Assembly (NCBI GenBank): GCA_937911445.1
Contig: CALDQY010000144.1
Coordinates: 1 to 10,741 of the forward strand
Reading direction: 5' to 3'
Source of the DNA: an uncultured Rhodobiaceae bacterium
Lineage (GTDB): Archaea; Thermoplasmatota; Poseidoniia; Poseidoniales; Poseidoniaceae
Length of the DNA stretch: 10,741 nucleotides
The position numbers were made by a program, and so were the translations under genes. This document shows, one piece after another, positions 7,115-10,741 of the stretch (positions are counted from its first letter, which is position 1; the number at the start of each line of letters is the position of its first letter). The notes below the pieces were generated by a model, which searched no databases, was not told the DNA's origin, and worked only from the letters and a program-made list of their open reading frames with translations.

Positions 7115-7122
7115 TTCGGCGT

Positions 7123-9099
7123 ATGGACAGTTCCTCATCTGGAATGGATGTTGAACCTGAAGGCGAAGATGGAGGCATCTGGCGCCGAGGGCAGGACCAT
7201 TTCCGCCATTTCACATCACTGCTTGAAGATGAGTTGAAGGAAGAGACATCGATGATTCAGGAACGTTGGTCATCGTGGTCGCATCATCGATTGCAAGCAT
7301 CAGGACTCGCTCTCCTCGGATTGAAAGGCAGAACCAATGGAACGCTGTTCGGAGAGGACATTTTGGTGTTCGAACATCCTGACCGCCAACATCTCGGGCA
7401 ACATCGTTTCACACATGGCGATATTGTCGTCATCAGCCGCTCAAAGCCAATTGGTGAGAAAACCATCGAAGGGATCGTTCTCGAACGTGGACCAACGCGT
7501 CTCCGAGTGGTTGTTTCCCAACGACCAAAAGATCTCAGAAAAGGAACATGGAGACTTGATCGTGGTGCGAATCGAGTTGCGCATGATCGTATGCAGGAAG
7601 CACTCGAAATGTTCCATTCGGTCGAAGGTGACCGAGGCACCATTTTGCGCGATGTCATTCTTGGACAAGTTCACGATCCGGAAGACAATGCTTCCATGCC
7701 CCCAAAGATATCAGGCAAATTCAACCGTTCCGAGCGAATTGATGTTGTTCTGAATCCATCCCAAACCGAAGCGATGGATGCAGCCATGAAGCGTCGTGTA
7801 ACCATCGTTCAAGGTCCACCTGGTACAGGAAAGACCCACACGGCCGTAGCAACACTCGCTCAACTTGCAATGGAGGGTCGAGGACCGATTCTGGCAACAG
7901 CAGAATCAAACGTTGCCGTGGACAATCTGCTTGAGGGCTTGTTGGATTTGGGAGTTCGAGCTGTACGCATAGGGCGACCAGTCAAAGTTCGTGAAACACT
8001 GCGTATGGCTACGCTTGATGCCCAGATTGAAGATCACCCCAAACAAGACGAACTCGCCATTATTCGTGATGAAATGGATGAGGTGCATCGAGCCTTGCCC
8101 AAGTTGAAGGGTCGTGAAAAAGGACTTGCGCACCGAGACATTCAACACAACAAGAAAGAAATGCGACGCATTGAGAAAGAGATGATTGCATCCGTTTTGG
8201 ACAATGCACAGGTCATTTGTTCAACCAACATTGGTTCAGGACATCGTCTCCTCGAAGGCCGACGTTTCCCCATCGTCTTGATGGATGAGGCAACGCAAGC
8301 GGTTGAGCCGAGTGCACTGATACCCATTTCGAAAGGATGCCGCCAACTCATCTTGGTCGGTGATCACAAGCAACTCCCACCGACGGTCATCTCGAAAAAA
8401 GCAGAGCAAGGCGGATTGGGGCGCTCCTTGTTTGAACGGCTCATCGATGTTGGCATTCATACACATTTACTCGACGTTCAGTACCGAATGCACCCCGTAT
8501 TGCGGGAGTTTCCGAGTGCTCGATTCTACGATGACCGTTTGAACGACGGCTGTACTGCGACGGAGCGACCTGCTCCTGCAGGCATCCTATGGCCCGATTG
8601 GGACCATCCCTTTGCCTTCATCCCAATCGATGGTGTTGAAGATGAGGAGCAAGAAGGAGGAAGTCGTAGCAACCCAATCGAAGCCGCTCGGATTTACGAT
8701 TTGGTTCAAGGCTTGTTGGAGCCCGGTGATGTCCTGCCCTCGGATATTGGAATCATTACACCATACAGTGGTCAGGTTCGTGCGCTCTCGGACATTTTTG
8801 ACAGCAACAAAGAGCGGGAACAAGGAGGCCGATTCGCAGGTCTCGAAATCAACACGGTGGATGGATATCAGGGTCGAGAAAAGGAGATCATCGTCTTTTC
8901 AGCCGTACGTTCAAATCCTGATGGAATCGTCGGATTTCTGAGCGATCAACGCCGCCTCAACGTTGCTATTACCCGAGCAAAACGAGGACTTGTTGTTGTT
9001 GGCGACCCACAAACTCTGCGTTTTGATCCAACATGGCGTTCGTGGCTGGATTGGGCCGAGGAGCGCGGTCTGTTTGCGTGGCATTTGGTCAATGGCTAA
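7123..9099 (+). CDS. SF1B superfamily helicase, IGHMBP2/UPF1-like
   Basis: 658 residues from ATG 7123; the alternatives are ATG 7096 and ATG 7147. The protein is an ATP-driven nucleic-acid translocase of the UPF1/IGHMBP2/Dna2 group, close in size to archaeal members. All core motifs are present: a Q-like LNPSQTEAM, Walker A GPPGTGKT (231-238), Walker B DEATQA (388-393), motif III GDHKQLPP (413-420), motif IV QYRMHP (Tyr454), motif V TVDGYQGREKE (from 578) and motif VI VAITRAKRG (614-622). The N-terminal 200 residues contain the beta-barrel 1B-type insert expected between the start and the first helicase domain (FTHGDIVVISRS and the following strands). A charged, likely coiled-coil stretch (about 305-355) separates motifs Ia and II. 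The role is probably DNA or RNA remodelling in repair, replication or translation; the substrate is not evident. It overlaps the next gene by 8 bp. Confidence 0.95.
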   Translation: MDSSSSGMDVEPEGEDGGIWRRGQDHFRHFTSLLEDELKEETSMIQERWSSWSHHRLQASGLALLGLKGRTNGTLFGEDILVFEHPDRQHLGQHRFTHGDIVVISRSKPIGEKTIEGIVLERGPTRLRVVVSQRPKDLRKGTWRLDRGANRVAHDRMQEALEMFHSVEGDRGTILRDVILGQVHDPEDNASMPPKISGKFNRSERIDVVLNPSQTEAMDAAMKRRVTIVQGPPGTGKTHTAVATLAQLAMEGRGPILATAESNVAVDNLLEGLLDLGVRAVRIGRPVKVRETLRMATLDAQIEDHPKQDELAIIRDEMDEVHRALPKLKGREKGLAHRDIQHNKKEMRRIEKEMIASVLDNAQVICSTNIGSGHRLLEGRRFPIVLMDEATQAVEPSALIPISKGCRQLILVGDHKQLPPTVISKKAEQGGLGRSLFERLIDVGIHTHLLDVQYRMHPVLREFPSARFYDDRLNDGCTATERPAPAGILWPDWDHPFAFIPIDGVEDEEQEGGSRSNPIEAARIYDLVQGLLEPGDVLPSDIGIITPYSGQVRALSDIFDSNKEREQGGRFAGLEINTVDGYQGREKEIIVFSAVRSNPDGIVGFLSDQRRLNVAITRAKRGLVVVGDPQTLRFDPTWRSWLDWAEERGLFAWHLVNG

Positions 9100-9697
9100 C
9101 ACGCAGGTTCAACAACGAACAGCCACTGGAATGGACATGGCGGAAAGCCCAGTAACGGTTTACCAAGGCGGAACACTTGCTCAGCAAGTGCTCTCTTCAG
9201 CACCTGAAGGAATGCTGATTGCACCCGTGTGGCGCCGAATCGCAGCATTTGCTATCGATGTCATCGCTATGTCTCTCCTTCTCCAGGTGATGACTCGATT
9301 CACTTTCCTTGAAATTCTCATCAGTTGGAATTACCTCACCGAGGGTGCTCGATATGCTGCAACGTTTTTCGTAACGTGGGCACTTTTCTTTGGAGCGTTG
9401 TGGCTGTATTGGAAATACACAGGTCGTGCGTATGGTCGATCCCTCGGGCAGCGTGCCTTCCGAATTGCCATCGTACACGACAATGGCACATTGCTTGAAT
9501 TGCACCACTTCGGACCTCGAGCTTTCCACAAATTGCGTTATCTCATTCCTGTTCTTGGATGGTTTTTTGGCGTTCGAGATGTTCTTCGTGCACGTTCAAA
9601 GACAGCAGAATACCGCACCTCTATTGATGTGAGCAACCACACAGTCGCAGCCGTAGATTGGTCTCTTCCAAGCGATACGCGCCTGAACTTAAAGTGA
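9092..9697 (+). CDS. RDD-family membrane protein
   Basis: 201 residues from an ATG inside the helicase stop region (ATGGCTAA), so translation is probably coupled to the helicase. The first 40 or so residues are a soluble tail. The RDD domain follows: APVWRRIAAFAIDVIAM (44-60) with the paired Arg and Asp of helix 1, a second hydrophobic segment at about 88-107, the SLGQRAFRIAIV segment (117-128) equivalent to the family's TLGKRLLGLRVV block, and a third hydrophobic segment LRYLIPVLGWFFGVRDVL (148-165). RDD proteins are small integral membrane proteins; transport, including Na+/H+ antiport, has been shown for only a few. The function here is open. The 40-residue soluble N-terminal extension is longer than in minimal RDD proteins. 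In-frame ATGs at 9131 and 9137 are possible shorter starts. Confidence 0.87.
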   Translation: MANTQVQQRTATGMDMAESPVTVYQGGTLAQQVLSSAPEGMLIAPVWRRIAAFAIDVIAMSLLLQVMTRFTFLEILISWNYLTEGARYAATFFVTWALFFGALWLYWKYTGRAYGRSLGQRAFRIAIVHDNGTLLELHHFGPRAFHKLRYLIPVLGWFFGVRDVLRARSKTAEYRTSIDVSNHTVAAVDWSLPSDTRLNLK

Positions 9698-9716
9698 TGA
9701 ACCGTTTACGAGGGTT

Positions 9717-9722
9717 AGGTGA
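9717..9722 (+). promoter_or_regulatory. Ribosome-binding site of the GPPS-repeat protein gene
   Basis: AGGTGA followed by GAGGA and then ATG 9728. It matches the 3' end of 16S rRNA at good spacing and sets the start of a reading frame that stays open to the window's end. Confidence 0.6.
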
Positions 9723-9727
9723 GAGGA

Positions 9728-10741
9728 ATGAGTCAAGAACACTCGGCAACAGCTGGCTCGCTTTCGGTCGTTCTACAAACCGTTCGAATGGAAATCGATG
9801 ATGACGATGAGGACATCGTCGAAGTCATGCTCAACCTGACCAACGAATCTGCGATTCCCATCGGTGGAATTTCAGCGAATATCAAGACGAGTCTTGGCAC
9901 AACTGTTGAACCAACAGAAGGAGTATCGTCCATCGGTCCTGGGCTCACACGATCGTTTTCGTTCGCTTTCAAACTCAGCGATGGTGACTGGACGTTCTCC
10001 CTTTCTGGTCAAGGCCAGTCGCTTTCACTCGGTCCTTACGAAGCGGACTTTGAGTTCCAACAGGTCAAGTCAAGGCAAATTGGCAACGCTGTTGGATCAA
10101 GTCTTTTCTCAGGAGCGTTCGATGCGAATCTTGGAGACTTTGGAAACGTTCAGGAGCGTGAACTTATCGATGCAAGCCAAGTACAGATGTCCTCGTTCTT
10201 TGGCGAAAATGCTGAAGGCGGATCAACGAAAATCAGTGCAGGTACCTTCGGAAATGCTGAGGAAGACGGTCCAAAGACGCCGCCATGGGAGCAAAAGAAG
10301 GCCGAAACTTCTGTGGCTACAGACCCATTGCTCAGCGCTCCATCTCCAGATCCACTCCTTTCAGCGCCTGTTGTAGGCGAACCTGTTGCCCAGCCTGCCG
10401 TTGATTTGTTGACCCAAACTCCACTTACGCCGGTACAATCTGAGCCTGCTCCATCGCCTCCTCCTTCACCACCAGTTGAACAACCTGCACCGGTTCAAAT
10501 ACACCCAGTCGTTCAGACGGAAGCGACGCCACCTTCGTTACCACCTGGCCCTTCTGGACCTCCATCAGGTCCTCCATCGGGCCCTCCAAGTGGTCCACCC
10601 TCAGGTCCACCGAGTGGTCCACCTTCAGGTCCTCCAAGTGGTCCACCCTCAGGTCCTCCAAGTGGTCCACCCTCAGGCCCACCAAGCGGACCCCCCTCAG
10701 GTCCACCGAGTGGTCCACCTTCAGGTCCTCCAAGTGGCCCA
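9728..10741 (+). CDS. Beta-rich protein with proline-rich and GPPS-repeat tail, 3' end missing
   Basis: 338 codons without a stop; the gene continues past the window. Residues about 8-110 alternate hydrophobic and polar residues like an Ig-like or CARDB-like beta-sandwich (IVEVMLNLTNESAIPIGG, then DGDWTFSLSGQGQSL), with an acidic patch at 23-29. A Gly/Ser/Phe-rich segment follows (about 115-180: GNAVGSSLFSG, SSFFGENAEGG). Then comes a Pro-rich region containing a tandem DPLLSAP pair, and from residue 274 a GPPS tandem repeat. There is no signal peptide or membrane helix in the visible part, so the N-terminus is probably cytoplasmic. The repeat is likely a flexible tether to a C-terminal domain not seen here; in Marine Group II archaea I recall such linkers joining zinc-ribbon or membrane modules, but that is memory, not evidence in this window. 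The gene starts 30 bp after the RDD gene and is probably co-transcribed with it. Function unknown. Confidence 0.85.
   Translation, partial: MSQEHSATAGSLSVVLQTVRMEIDDDDEDIVEVMLNLTNESAIPIGGISANIKTSLGTTVEPTEGVSSIGPGLTRSFSFAFKLSDGDWTFSLSGQGQSLSLGPYEADFEFQQVKSRQIGNAVGSSLFSGAFDANLGDFGNVQERELIDASQVQMSSFFGENAEGGSTKISAGTFGNAEEDGPKTPPWEQKKAETSVATDPLLSAPSPDPLLSAPVVGEPVAQPAVDLLTQTPLTPVQSEPAPSPPPSPPVEQPAPVQIHPVVQTEATPPSLPPGPSGPPSGPPSGPPSGPPSGPPSGPPSGPPSGPPSGPPSGPPSGPPSGPPSGPPSGPPSGPPSGP
10547..10741 (+). repeat. 12-bp coding tandem repeat (Gly-Pro-Pro-Ser)n
   Basis: After one GPS triplet, 15 complete 12-bp units encoding GPPS are followed by a partial unit at the window edge. From the third unit on, the Ser codon strictly alternates between AGY and TCA, so the true DNA period is 24 bp. 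Units 5-7 and 13-15 are identical over 36 bp. The array stays in frame and continues beyond the window. Confidence 0.93.

Noticed and set aside
7064..7138. Longest possible start of the zinc-ribbon protein (ATG 7138)
   Set aside because: It would overlap the divergent helicase start, has no ribosome-binding site, and the added residues look like antisense translation.
9864..10376. 170-codon plus-strand frame
   Set aside because: It is out of frame with the gene at 9728, which has a better ribosome-binding site and sensible domain structure and reads on into the GPPS repeat.
10425..10733. 102-codon minus-strand frame with a repeated VDHLEDLR-like motif
   Set aside because: Complement of the GPPS repeat; the periodicity comes from the sense-strand repeat.
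10547..10741. CRISPR array or non-coding satellite
   Set aside because: 12-bp units without spacers, all in frame with the upstream gene and differing mainly at synonymous positions.

Overview
The window looks like an ordinary, gene-dense stretch of a free-living microbe's chromosome. I infer an archaeon, most likely a planktonic Marine Group II / Poseidoniales euryarchaeon. The grounds are an IGHMBP2/UPF1-type SF1B helicase, a short protein with a CxxC-x10-CxxC zinc ribbon, an acidic linker and a TPR-like end, and a long Gly-Pro-Pro-Ser repeat linker in a cytoplasmic-looking protein. This rests on gene style; there is no rRNA or other marker gene to confirm it, and a bacterial source is not excluded. 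I see no tRNA, rRNA, CRISPR array, insertion sequence or phage gene.

Left part (1-4531): the 5' end of a class III (CaiB/BaiF) CoA-transferase runs leftward out of the window. Divergent from it is a polytopic membrane protein resembling GT-C-type membrane glycosyltransferases. Next, in the same direction, comes a full-length homodimeric-type pyruvate dehydrogenase E1 (AceE) with its thiamine-diphosphate and catalytic residues intact. A six-codon reading frame with its own ribosome-binding site lies just ahead of aceE.

Middle part (4518-7063, minus strand): three tightly packed genes read leftward as a likely operon. In order of transcription they are the zinc-ribbon/acidic/TPR-like protein, a RimJ/RimL-like GNAT acetyltransferase, and a NodB-type (CE4) deacetylase. 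The last two are coupled by a GTGA overlap. The deacetylase gene runs 14 bp into the convergent aceE end, leaving no intergenic space for a terminator.

Right part (7123-10741, plus strand): the helicase, an RDD-family membrane protein that starts inside the helicase stop region, and a beta-rich protein with a proline-rich tail. The tail carries a 12-bp (GPPS) tandem repeat that continues past the end of the window. The helicase and the zinc-ribbon operon are divergently transcribed from a short shared region.

The genes do not form one obvious pathway. AceE belongs to central carbon metabolism, but no E2, E3 or lipoylation gene is in view. The GT-C-like protein and the deacetylase suggest glycan or surface-polymer work, but they are not in one operon. 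The most noteworthy points are AceE in a probable archaeon, the mini-ORF in front of it, the three-part zinc-ribbon protein, and the codon pattern showing that the GPPS repeat expanded in 24-bp steps.
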